Below are positions 1-6,865 of a DNA stretch of 22,393 nt, piece after piece (position 1 is the stretch's first letter; every line of letters begins with the position of its first letter). The DNA is taken from the NCBI GenBank assembly GCA_023388635.1, contig JAEWFW010000041.1, positions 1 to 22,393 on the forward strand, read 5' to 3'. The DNA comes from Bacillota bacterium. Lineage in GTDB: Bacteria; Bacillota; Bacilli; Desulfuribacillales; Desulfuribacillaceae. Position numbers and translations under genes: made by a program. Below the pieces are notes generated by a model. That model made no database searches and was not told where the DNA came from. It saw nothing but the letters and a program-made list of their open reading frames with translations.

Positions 1-21
1 ACAACGCCGACATATTAAGGA

Positions 22-97
22 TGGTGGAGCCAAGCGGGATCGAACCGCTGACCTCCTGCGTGCAAGGCAGGCGCTCTCCCAGCTGAGCTATAGCCCC
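22..97 (-). tRNA. tRNA-Ala (anticodon TGC)
   Basis: Read on the minus strand this 76-base segment folds into a full cloverleaf. The 7-bp acceptor stem starts GGGGCTA and pairs with TGGCTCC (one G-T and one T-G wobble). The D arm is GCTC..GAGC, the anticodon stem is CCTGC/GCAGG with loop CTTGCAC giving anticodon TGC, and the T arm contains TTCGATC. The CCA end is encoded. TGC reads GCN alanine codons. It lies downstream of the deacetylase gene on the same strand but has its own promoter-like sequence, so it probably starts a separate transcript that may continue past the window edge. Confidence 0.97.
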
Positions 98-134
98 TCT
101 ATGGCAACTGTTGTCATCATCACCGACAAAATTT

Positions 135-163
135 ATATTAACACGGAATGCTCATGAATGCAA
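135..163 (-). promoter_or_regulatory. Probable promoter of tRNA-Ala
   Basis: On the minus strand TTGCAT (158-163) is followed by a 17-base spacer and TAATAT (135-140), a good sigma-A-type match. It lies about 40 bases upstream of the tRNA 5' end, the usual distance. There is no convincing terminator between the deacetylase stop codon and this site, so read-through from the deacetylase is also possible. Confidence 0.6.
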
Positions 164-192
164 GCATAAAAAATACGCATAAAAAAATTTTT

Positions 193-1701
193 TTACTTGA
201 AAACCTTTCCCGCTTCCTTCGTTATCGAATCATCATCAAATCCGAACATTTCACTAATCGTAACAAATTCATAACCTTGCGCTTGCAATTCATCAAGAAT
301 CATCCCGATCGATTCGGCAGTCGGTTTAAACAAATCGTGGAATAGCACAATGGAGCCATCACGCGCCTCATTGACGACTGTATTAATAATTTTCTGCGAG
401 TTTTTATGTTTCCAATCTTGAGTGTCGATCGACCACAAAATAATCGGCTTGCCAGCGATCTCCTGCACTACCTGATCATAAGAACCATACGGTGGGCGGA
501 AAACAGCCGGTCTAACCGCCGCAATATTGAATATGACCTCTTCTGCCTTCATAATCTGCTCACGAATTTCTGCATTGCTCAATCTCGGTAATTGCGGATG
601 ATTCCACGTATGATTGCCTAATTCATGTCCTTCATCGACAATCCGCTGAATGACTTCCGGATAAAATTCCACACGATTCCCTAAAACAAAAAAAGTCGCT
701 TTGGCACCCCGTTCTTTCAATTCATCGAGAATCAGCCCTGTATTCGTCGAATGCGGTCCATCATCGAACGTCAGCGCAATTTTCTTAGCCGGTGCCTTTT
801 CCACTCTTTCAGCTTCTTCCCGCAACTCAATATCCCAAAAATCTGTATTCGTTTCTTGGGTATCATTCACGACCTGAGGCTGCTCATCAATATACATGCG
901 CTTTCGAAAATCTTCATCTAAGATATCAACAATTTCCGTATATAACACAGGAATACTTATTTTACCGACAGCCTGAGGTCCCACTTGGTATTCCTTAAAA
1001 CGCAGCACCAGGTACTCTTCCGTCAGTGTAAAATTCTGAAAATTGTCAGTCGTTGGAGCCGTTCCCTCTGTAATCCATTTTTCGTCAAATAAATTGGTAT
1101 AGACTTCTCGATCATTTAATTTCGCGAAACTTATTTTTGACAGCCGCTGCAAATAATCGGAGTTATCGCGAAAAATATCACTAAAACTCAATATTTTTCC
1201 GTTGATTACATCGACATTGACGGTAAACATATTGTCAATATAATTAGCCCCGCCCAAAAATTTTGACTCGGAAAACACCATCGAGAGATAATTATCCGAA
1301 TAATATTCAATCTCAAACGCGACATTCATATCGTAAGGCCAACGCTCTTCCCTGCGGCGTTCCTGCATAAACACCTCTTGCTCGAATAATTGTACGCGCT
1401 GCATCACTTGATTGACTATGAATTTATCGACGGTCATGATTGCAGTTGAAGGATAATGGACAGCATATTGATACTCTTCATTCTGCTCAACTAACGATTC
1501 AATATTGATATTGGGATATTTAGACTCCACGAAAACTTCCCGTTCCATGGGAGAATGATCCGAAAGATTGATTGTTTGCGGTATGGAATTGATCTCGTCA
1601 GTATAGACAGTGTTCTCTTCGCGTATCTGATACACACTCAAAAGCAATACTCCGGTGAAAATAAACATCAATATTTTATAGAAAACTTGCTTCTTTTGCA
1701 A
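193..1701 (-). CDS. Membrane-anchored polysaccharide deacetylase, PdaC-like (DUF4163 - DUF3298 - NodB)
   Basis: Predicted metal-dependent deacetylase acting outside the membrane on cell-wall glycan, removing N-acetyl groups from peptidoglycan sugars. Residues about 8-26 form one N-terminal membrane segment. Residues about 60-150 look like DUF4163 and about 165-265 like DUF3298/RsiV, the N-terminal arrangement of Bacillus subtilis PdaC. The NodB domain spans about 305-490 and all five catalytic motifs are present: TFDDGP (311-316), H364-x3-H368, RPPYG (402-406), DTQDW (426-430) and LFHD (453-456). The frame is open to a GTG at 1710, but the sequence GAGGTGAG overlaps that GTG and sits correctly spaced before TTG at 1701, so the TTG start (502 aa) is preferred. 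Family assignment is firm. Whether the substrate is MurNAc, GlcNAc or another glycan is not visible. Confidence 0.9.
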   Translation of the reverse strand: MQKKQVFYKILMFIFTGVLLLSVYQIREENTVYTDEINSIPQTINLSDHSPMEREVFVESKYPNINIESLVEQNEEYQYAVHYPSTAIMTVDKFIVNQVMQRVQLFEQEVFMQERRREERWPYDMNVAFEIEYYSDNYLSMVFSESKFLGGANYIDNMFTVNVDVINGKILSFSDIFRDNSDYLQRLSKISFAKLNDREVYTNLFDEKWITEGTAPTTDNFQNFTLTEEYLVLRFKEYQVGPQAVGKISIPVLYTEIVDILDEDFRKRMYIDEQPQVVNDTQETNTDFWDIELREEAERVEKAPAKKIALTFDDGPHSTNTGLILDELKERGAKATFFVLGNRVEFYPEVIQRIVDEGHELGNHTWNHPQLPRLSNAEIREQIMKAEEVIFNIAAVRPAVFRPPYGSYDQVVQEIAGKPIILWSIDTQDWKHKNSQKIINTVVNEARDGSIVLFHDLFKPTAESIGMILDELQAQGYEFVTISEMFGFDDDSITKEAGKVFK

Positions 1702-1781
1702 AGTACTCACCTCAATGGTATGGCATTCCTATGTGTGTTATTTTATCCGGTTCCAGTAAAAAAATTTCATGCGAATGGCGA

Positions 1782-2459
1782 TCAAATGTCCTTTATTAAT
1801 TTCCAATTTCGCTTACAGAAGGGGATAATCCATACCAGTCCAATCGAAATAAACAGGCACGCCATTAAAAACACCGCACCCACGGAAGGCTGTTCAACAT
1901 TCCCTCCCGTACCTGTGTCTGTACTGCTCAATTGGAATAGGACATTCGATATACTATATAAAAAATGCGATAATACCGGCACCCAAAGATTCTTATATTT
2001 TAAATACAACAAACACCATATGACACCAAACATCGCCGCCCCGAACACGTTATCCAGATGAAACAAGGCGAACAGCAAAGAACTGAGCATCACCGCATGG
2101 GATGTACGAAAATTCGCCCGTAATTTGCCCAGTAAATACCCTCTAAAAATTATCTCTTCAAAAAATGGAGCCAAAAAACCTGAAACTATCACGACAGCGA
2201 TTTGCGTAACTCCGGTAGCCGCCATCCCCGAATCATCGGCAGGAGCAAATCCTATTGCCAGCATGCCAGACGCCACCAATAAAAGCATTCCCCAAGAAAA
2301 GACACCGGTAAATATCGCCGATTCAAACGCTTCGCGATAGGTAATTTTTATCGATGGAAACCACAAAGAAATTCTTTCACCCTTCTTCCGTAATTCCCAA
2401 TAAATCCAAACAATTGCCACAAGATGGAAAATTATCGTCATGATCAATCTGCTTTCCAT
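1782..2459 (-). CDS. CPBP family intramembrane metalloprotease
   Basis: A 225-residue, very hydrophobic membrane protein of the CAAX protease / bacteriocin-processing (CPBP, Abi) family. The signature motifs are all present: EE-x3-R at E101-E102/R106, F-x3-H ending at H134, and H165 followed by N172 in the last conserved helix. These residues form the glutamate/histidine active site inside the membrane. Predicted membrane segments lie near 5-22, 48-70, 85-100, 120-135, 140-153, 160-175 and 193-212. In bacteria such proteins process peptides or tune membrane signalling; nothing nearby (no bacteriocin precursor) identifies the substrate here. The ATG is preceded by GAGGAG at good spacing. It lies 71-80 bp upstream of the deacetylase gene, so the two may share a transcript, although their functions need not be related. 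Confidence 0.88.
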   Translation of the reverse strand: MESRLIMTIIFHLVAIVWIYWELRKKGERISLWFPSIKITYREAFESAIFTGVFSWGMLLLVASGMLAIGFAPADDSGMAATGVTQIAVVIVSGFLAPFFEEIIFRGYLLGKLRANFRTSHAVMLSSLLFALFHLDNVFGAAMFGVIWCLLYLKYKNLWVPVLSHFLYSISNVLFQLSSTDTGTGGNVEQPSVGAVFLMACLFISIGLVWIIPFCKRNWKLIKDI

Positions 2460-2492
2460 ACTTCATCTCCTCGCCCCTTACAGATGACACCC

Positions 2493-2521
2493 ATTATAAC
2501 CTCTCAACTTAGCAAAAACAA
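2493..2521 (-). promoter_or_regulatory. Probable promoter of the CPBP protease gene
   Basis: On the minus strand TTGTTT (2516-2521), a 17-base spacer, then TATAAT (2493-2498). The start site would fall near 2486, giving a leader of about 27 bases. The -35 box lies inside the 3' end of the ABC operon terminator. Confidence 0.65.
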
Positions 2522-2548
2522 CCGATATGAAAGGATTTCAATCGGTTG
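2514..2548 (-). terminator. Rho-independent terminator of the amino acid ABC operon
   Basis: On the minus strand CAACCGAT (2541-2548) pairs perfectly with ATCGGTTG (2519-2526) across a 14-base loop and is followed by five T (2514-2518). It lies 28 bases past the ATPase stop codon. Confidence 0.8.
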
Positions 2549-2576
2549 CCGTAGCATCAATCTATCAATATGTGGG

Positions 2577-3341
2577 CTATACAGTGGCAAAACGCTGTAA
2601 GAACATTTTCGTCCGCTCATGCTGGGGATGATTGATCACGTCGTTTGCACGCCCTTGCTCAACAATTACCCCGCCGTCCATAAACACAATATAGTCTGCC
2701 ACATCCCGGGCAAAAGCCATTTCATGTGTGACAATCACCATTGTCATATCTTGATTTGCCAACTCTTTAATGACTTTGAGAATTTCGCCCGTAAGCTCAG
2801 GATCCAGCGCACTCGTCGGTTCATCAAAAAACAACACTGCCGGATTCAAGGCAAGAGCCCGGGCAATCGATACGCGCTGCTGCTGACCTCCGGAAAGCTG
2901 ATATGGGTATGCATCTGCCTTATCTTCCAGCCCCATTTGCCGGAGTAATTGCAGAGCACGTTCCTTGACTTCATGCTTATTTTGCTTCATCACATGGATC
3001 GGCGCTTCCGTAATATTGCGCAACACAGAGAAATGCGGAAAGAGGTTGAAGTTTTGAAACACCAATCCGAAATACGAGCGTATCTTCTTTAATTGTGCCG
3101 CATTTCCATAGACAGCTTGACCCGAATCGTCACTGATCACCATCGGTTCCCCTTTATAATAAATGCTGCCGCCGTCAATGCGCTCCAGCATGGTCGCACA
3201 ACGAAGAAGTGTCGATTTTCCCGAACCGGAAGGTCCGATAACCGCCAATACCTCTCCCTGCTCCACAGAAAGGGAAATATCTTTCAATACCTCCAAACCG
3301 TCGAATGATTTTTGAATATTGTGCATTTCAAGCAATTTCAT
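2577..3341 (-). CDS. Polar amino acid ABC transporter, ATP-binding protein
   Basis: ATPase of a polar-amino-acid uptake transporter (GlnQ/ArtM class), 254 residues, the usual length. Walker A is GPSGSGKST at 36-44, the Q-loop Gln is Q96 (VFQNFNLF), the ABC signature LSGGQQQR is at 149-156, Walker B VLFFDEP is at 169-175 and the switch His is H206. It works at the inner face of the membrane as a dimer with the permease encoded just upstream. The ATG has an AGGAG site whose first bases overlap the permease stop codon region (11-bp gap), so the two genes are translated together. It is the last gene of the three-gene operon and is followed by a clear terminator. Confidence 0.94.
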   Translation of the reverse strand: MKLLEMHNIQKSFDGLEVLKDISLSVEQGEVLAVIGPSGSGKSTLLRCATMLERIDGGSIYYKGEPMVISDDSGQAVYGNAAQLKKIRSYFGLVFQNFNLFPHFSVLRNITEAPIHVMKQNKHEVKERALQLLRQMGLEDKADAYPYQLSGGQQQRVSIARALALNPAVLFFDEPTSALDPELTGEILKVIKELANQDMTMVIVTHEMAFARDVADYIVFMDGGVIVEQGRANDVINHPQHERTKMFLQRFATV

Positions 3342-3352
3342 TGTGACAACTC

Positions 3353-4057
3353 CTATTTATAGTAATTCATCCGCTTTTCGCAATACTCCATAATCGCCGC
3401 CACCACATAATTCATCACATAGTAAAACAGTCCGGCAACTACGAACGGCAATACCGATGCCTTTGCCGACGCAAGTGCTTTAGCAGCCGTAAACATTTCG
3501 CCGACAGCGATCACCGTAGCTAACGAAGTATCCTTGACAAGCGTAATCACTTCATTCGTAATTGATGGCATAATACGCTTGATGACTTGTGGCAGAATAA
3601 TACGGAAAAATGTCTGCATCTTGCCGAAGCCCAGCACCTGAGCCGCTTCATATTGTCCGGACGGCATAGATTCAATCCCACCACGATAAATCTCTGCGAA
3701 ATACGCAGCATAATTCAGTACAAAGCCGATCAGAACCGCATAAAATCTATACTCATTTGTAATCGATATGCCAAAAATATAATACGGTCCAAAATACACC
3801 ATCATCAATTGCAACATTAACGGTGTCCCGCGCATAATCGAAATATAGATCTTTACAATCCAACGAACAATTTTCATCTTCGAAAGACGACCAAAAGCCA
3901 CCAGTAATCCCAGTGGCAGTGATAGCACTAACGTCAATATGAAAATTTCTACTGTAACTAATAAGCCGGTAAGAAGCTGACTGACGATGACAGCCAGCTC
4001 CTCCGACATAAAACCTGATTCCATTGCCATTTGCTGTATGGCACTTGTGTTGATCAT
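3353..4057 (-). CDS. Polar amino acid ABC transporter, permease protein
   Basis: A 234-residue membrane permease of the HisMQ/GlnP family. An extracellular N-terminal stretch is followed by hydrophobic helices near 25-55, 68-92, 104-122 and 170-225. The EAA loop that docks onto the ATPase is clear at about 137-157 (EAA, a glycine a few residues on, then ILP). Only one permease gene is present, so the channel is probably a homodimer. It starts 35 bp after the binding-protein gene with an AGGAGAGG site five bases before ATG, and ends 11 bp before the ATPase gene. The family is certain. The amino acid carried cannot be read from this protein. Confidence 0.92.
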   Translation of the reverse strand: MINTSAIQQMAMESGFMSEELAVIVSQLLTGLLVTVEIFILTLVLSLPLGLLVAFGRLSKMKIVRWIVKIYISIMRGTPLMLQLMMVYFGPYYIFGISITNEYRFYAVLIGFVLNYAAYFAEIYRGGIESMPSGQYEAAQVLGFGKMQTFFRIILPQVIKRIMPSITNEVITLVKDTSLATVIAVGEMFTAAKALASAKASVLPFVVAGLFYYVMNYVVAAIMEYCEKRMNYYK

Positions 4058-4092
4058 AGTAGCCTCTCCTGTAACTTGCCTATTCTGTATAT

Positions 4093-4872
4093 CTATTTTC
4101 CAATCGTAGTAATATCTTTACCAAACCAATTATCAGAAATTTCGGCAAGTTTTCCGTCGTTCGCCATTGCTATAAGAGTGGCTTCCACCTGATCACGCAA
4201 TTCTGTGTTACCCAATTTGAAACCGACACCGAATTTCTCTGCACCTACAACTTCATCTAAAACTTTGTATTTTGCATCTTTTCTTTCAATCATATAACGA
4301 GCGACAATCTCATCCATGACAACAGCCTCGACTGCTCCGGATTCAAGCTCCATCAAAGCATTTAAATTCGTATTCGTTTTCACCAAAGTTTTTAAAGAAT
4401 CTTTAAACCCTGGGTTACCGTCAATTGCCGATAGCGCACTGGAATCATCCTGTACCGCAACAACTTTACCTGCTACATCAGCTAATGTTGCTATATCGGA
4501 ATTGTCAAGTACGACTACAATTTGGTTATTATTCATATATGGCTGTGTCCATTCGTATTCACTTTCGCGACCGTTAATCGTAAATCCATTCCATACGCAA
4601 TCGATATTTCCACTGTCAAGCTCCATATTTTTGGCATTCCAGTCAATTGGCTGTAATTTTAATTCCATGTTTAGTCTTGAAGCAACTTCTTTGGCTAGAT
4701 CCAAGTCAAAACCGGTAAAAGAGCCATCATCGGCGACAAATCCCATAGGCGGGAACTCCTTATCAAATCCTACAGTAAATGTTGCGTCTGCGCTGCTATC
4801 CTTCGAACCACATCCAACAAGCATACTAATACCTAATACTGCCACTAATAAAAGCATAATAAATTTTTTCAT
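4093..4872 (-). CDS. Amino acid ABC transporter substrate-binding lipoprotein (family 3)
   Basis: Extracellular solute-binding protein of the polar amino acid type, 259 residues. It has a lipoprotein signal peptide with lipobox LVGC, so C21 would be lipidated and anchor the protein to the outer face of the membrane. The mature part begins with a low-complexity Ser/Asp linker, then the SBP_bac_3 fold, with the family 3 signature at about 57-72 (GFDLDLAKEVASRL). It is the first gene of the operon and would hand its ligand to the permease. The ATG follows GGAGGGG with seven-base spacing. Likely ligands for this subfamily are polar or charged amino acids or cystine; I cannot choose between them from sequence alone. 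Confidence 0.92.
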   Translation of the reverse strand: MKKFIMLLLVAVLGISMLVGCGSKDSSADATFTVGFDKEFPPMGFVADDGSFTGFDLDLAKEVASRLNMELKLQPIDWNAKNMELDSGNIDCVWNGFTINGRESEYEWTQPYMNNNQIVVVLDNSDIATLADVAGKVVAVQDDSSALSAIDGNPGFKDSLKTLVKTNTNLNALMELESGAVEAVVMDEIVARYMIERKDAKYKVLDEVVGAEKFGVGFKLGNTELRDQVEATLIAMANDGKLAEISDNWFGKDITTIGK

Positions 4873-4929
4873 AATTTAACCCCTCCACACTTTCCCATAT
4901 TTATCTAATTTTCATTTTCTCATGTCATC

Positions 4930-4958
4930 ATTGTAACATGTTACCACACTAAAGTAAA
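4930..4958 (-). promoter_or_regulatory. Promoter of the amino acid ABC operon
   Basis: On the minus strand TTTACT (4953-4958), a 17-base spacer, then TACAAT (4930-4935). The predicted start near 4923 gives a leader of about 50 bases before the binding-protein ATG. Confidence 0.7.
4933..4944. promoter_or_regulatory. 12-bp palindrome overlapping the ABC operon promoter (putative operator)
   Basis: GTAACATGTTAC is a perfect palindrome covering the inner half of the -10 box and the adjoining spacer. A dimeric regulator bound here would block RNA polymerase. The regulator is not encoded in the window, so the identity is inference. Confidence 0.5.
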
Positions 4959-4968
4959 TAATGAATTT

Positions 4969-4996
4969 AAAATTCCTGTACAGATACAGGAATTTT
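4969..4996 (-). terminator. Hairpin, probable terminator of nagB
   Basis: Two perfect 12-base arms (4969-4980 and 4985-4996; AAAATTCCTGTA type) around a four-base loop. On the minus strand the GC-containing upper stem is followed by AATTTT. It lies about 75 bases past the nagB stop codon and just upstream of the ABC promoter. The weak U-tract and symmetry also allow a bidirectional or regulatory role. Confidence 0.55.
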
Positions 4997-5070
4997 CGAA
5001 CTTGTACAAATTCATCATTGCCACTGCCCTTTTCCCGATAAAACGACATTCCATTGCTCTATAACAAGCG

Positions 5071-5898
5071 TTATTTCATATAAAATTGATTGTACAATTG
5101 ACCTTTCATTTCTTCCACATGCCTATAGTGGTCCGCATGCGCTAATCCGGAAGCCGCCTCTTCATCAAGCACGACCGTGATTTCGCCCTCGCATAGCTGT
5201 ATCGCTGATGCGGTTATCTGAGACGTGATCGGTCCCTCCAGGCATTGGGCAACGATATCAGCCTTCTTCTTGCCATTGACAATCATCAGAATATTCTTAG
5301 CTTCCCGAATGGTTCCCACGCCCATTGTCAACGCGAAATGGGGCATTTGGCTGCGTTCAATACCGGCTTTTTTGTAGAATGCCTCATAATTGTCATCTAA
5401 CGTTTGTTTGGTCAGCGCCTGTACCCGTGTTCTCGATCCGAGGGAAGAACCCGGTTCATTAAATCCCCAATGACCATCTCCACCAAGCCCTAAGAGCTGT
5501 AGATCAATCCCCCCGGCATTCCTGATTTGTTCTTCATACCACATACAAAATTTATCCGGTTCTTGTGTTCGGCCGTCAGGTATATAAATATTTTTCTGTT
5601 TGATATTGAGATACTGCAGAAACTCTTCGTGCATAAATCTCGCATAACTTTGATCCAGATTATAGGGCTTCTCCAAATCCATTCCCACTCCAAGATATTC
5701 ATCGAGATTAAATGTTTTGACCTGTGAGAAATCAAGACCCTCTTTGTGCATCCTGATAAGTTCCTTATATGTACCAATTGGCGTACTTCCGGTCGCTAGA
5801 CCAAGCACGCAATTCGGCTTTGATTTTACTTGATCTGCAATGATTTGCGCCGCATAACGACTCATTTGCTCGTAATCTTTTTTGATGACAATATCCAT
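5071..5898 (-). CDS. nagB: Glucosamine-6-phosphate deaminase
   Basis: Converts glucosamine 6-phosphate to fructose 6-phosphate and ammonia in the cytoplasm, feeding amino sugars (from chitin or recycled peptidoglycan) into glycolysis. With the start chosen here the protein is 275 residues. Visible motifs are the phosphate-binding ATGSTP loop (36-41), NLDEY with D66 as the expected proton-transfer Asp, and D141-G-H143 with the NEP motif containing E148, the usual NagB catalytic residues. The usual Ile/Ala after the His is replaced by Trp-Gly (DGHWGFNEPG). ATG at 5904 lies one base after the GGGAGAG site, while ATG at 5898 has seven-base spacing and gives the usual NagB N-terminus, so 5898 is preferred. 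No nagA or regulator is adjacent. Confidence 0.93.
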   Translation of the reverse strand: MDIVIKKDYEQMSRYAAQIIADQVKSKPNCVLGLATGSTPIGTYKELIRMHKEGLDFSQVKTFNLDEYLGVGMDLEKPYNLDQSYARFMHEEFLQYLNIKQKNIYIPDGRTQEPDKFCMWYEEQIRNAGGIDLQLLGLGGDGHWGFNEPGSSLGSRTRVQALTKQTLDDNYEAFYKKAGIERSQMPHFALTMGVGTIREAKNILMIVNGKKKADIVAQCLEGPITSQITASAIQLCEGEITVVLDEEAASGLAHADHYRHVEEMKGQLYNQFYMK

Positions 5899-5954
5899 GA
5901 CCATACTCTCCCATCTGTAGCATACTATGTGTAAAAAAATACACTGATTTAATT

Positions 5955-5984
5955 ATTTTAGCACAGAAATTCCTAGAATGACAC
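5955..5984 (-). promoter_or_regulatory. Possible promoter of nagB
   Basis: On the minus strand TAAAAT (5955-5960) is preceded at 17-18 bases by TGTCAT or GTGTCA, a moderate -35 match. It sits in the 148-bp gap after the radical SAM gene, where no clear terminator was found, so nagB may also be reached by read-through. Confidence 0.4.
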
Positions 5985-6046
5985 GATCATTTGAGGATTT
6001 TTCATTGGATGCAATGCAGCCAGCCTGATCCTTTAAATCCGGCTAT

Positions 6047-6865
6047 TCAGCAATTCCCTGCAAAAACATAGCGCAGATGTTTTTGTGCGATTTCACAAAG
6101 TGAGTATATGGTTGTAAGTGGGGTAGGGTCTTTGTCCTGCATTTTATACCGCGGAAAAAAACGGCTGATATGCAATGGAATTTGCGGATTGATTGATGCC
6201 AACCACGAACAAAGACGCTCCATCTCATCTATGCTGTCATTTTCCCCGGGAATAATCAGCACCGTAACTTCAACATGGCACTGCTTTTCTGCAAGCATAA
6301 TCGTTTGTTTGACCGTTTCCAGATCACCGCTGACCATGTCGTAAAACCTCTGTGTGAATCCTTTCAGATCAATGTTCATCGCGTCGATATACGGCAGCAG
6401 ATCGCTCAACGGCTGGCGACAAATCATTCCGTTTGTGACAAGGATTGTTTTCAGTTTGCGTTCATGTAAAAGTTTCGCACAATCACGAATATATTCATAA
6501 GCAATCAAAGGCTCGTTATACGTAAACGCCACCCCGATATTTCCATACGCCACAAGTTCCTCCGCCCTTTGTACAAGCGCCTCCGGTGATACATATATAG
6601 TTTGACTCGACGCATCCGCCATGGCAATTTCGCTGTTCTGACAGAACGGACAGTGCAGATTGCATCCATAACTTCCGACAGATAAGACCATGCTTCCGGG
6701 ATGAAATTGTGCAAGTGGCTTTTTCTCAATCGGATCGAGTGCCAGCGATGTCAATTTCCCGTAATTATTACAAGTAATCGTGCCGTTGATTTGTGACCGT
6801 ACGCGACACGCCCCCGTTTGCCCTGCACCGATATTGCAGTGTCGAGGACATACATCGCAGATCAT
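6047..6865 (-). CDS. amrS: AmmeMemoRadiSam system radical SAM enzyme (AmrS type)
   Basis: Radical S-adenosylmethionine enzyme that co-occurs with AMMECR1 and MEMO1 proteins; its reaction in bacteria is not settled. The [4Fe-4S]/SAM motif C68-x3-C72-x2-C75 (CNLHCPFC) is intact. A second cysteine group at C3, C6, C10 and C20, characteristic of this subfamily, suggests another metal centre. The TIM-barrel strands follow, including TYNEP and VTNGM motifs. At 272 residues it ends right after YVFAGNC, whereas longer family members continue with a zinc-ribbon-like tail; this may be the short form or a clipped version. Its ATG overlaps the stop of the MEMO1-AMMECR1 gene as ATGA and is served by GAGGTGGTGAG inside that gene, a sign of translational coupling. 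Confidence 0.9.
   Translation of the reverse strand: MICDVCPRHCNIGAGQTGACRVRSQINGTITCNNYGKLTSLALDPIEKKPLAQFHPGSMVLSVGSYGCNLHCPFCQNSEIAMADASSQTIYVSPEALVQRAEELVAYGNIGVAFTYNEPLIAYEYIRDCAKLLHERKLKTILVTNGMICRQPLSDLLPYIDAMNIDLKGFTQRFYDMVSGDLETVKQTIMLAEKQCHVEVTVLIIPGENDSIDEMERLCSWLASINPQIPLHISRFFPRYKMQDKDPTPLTTIYSLCEIAQKHLRYVFAGNC

Noticed and set aside
1555..2061. Plus-strand open frame across the deacetylase and protease genes
   Set aside because: It spans two confidently identified minus-strand genes and the gap between them, has no ribosome site and no recognisable domain; it is an antisense shadow.
4316..4879. Plus-strand frame of 187 codons opposite the binding-protein gene
   Set aside because: Lies opposite a clear lipoprotein gene with motifs; no ribosome site or conserved motif.
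5930..5944. Small inverted repeat GTGTA/TACAC before nagB
   Set aside because: Five-base arms in an A-rich tract are too short to distinguish from chance and have no T run.
6000..6045. Terminator after the radical SAM gene
   Set aside because: Only short GC arms (AGCC/GGCT) without a following T run; not convincing, so read-through into nagB is left open.
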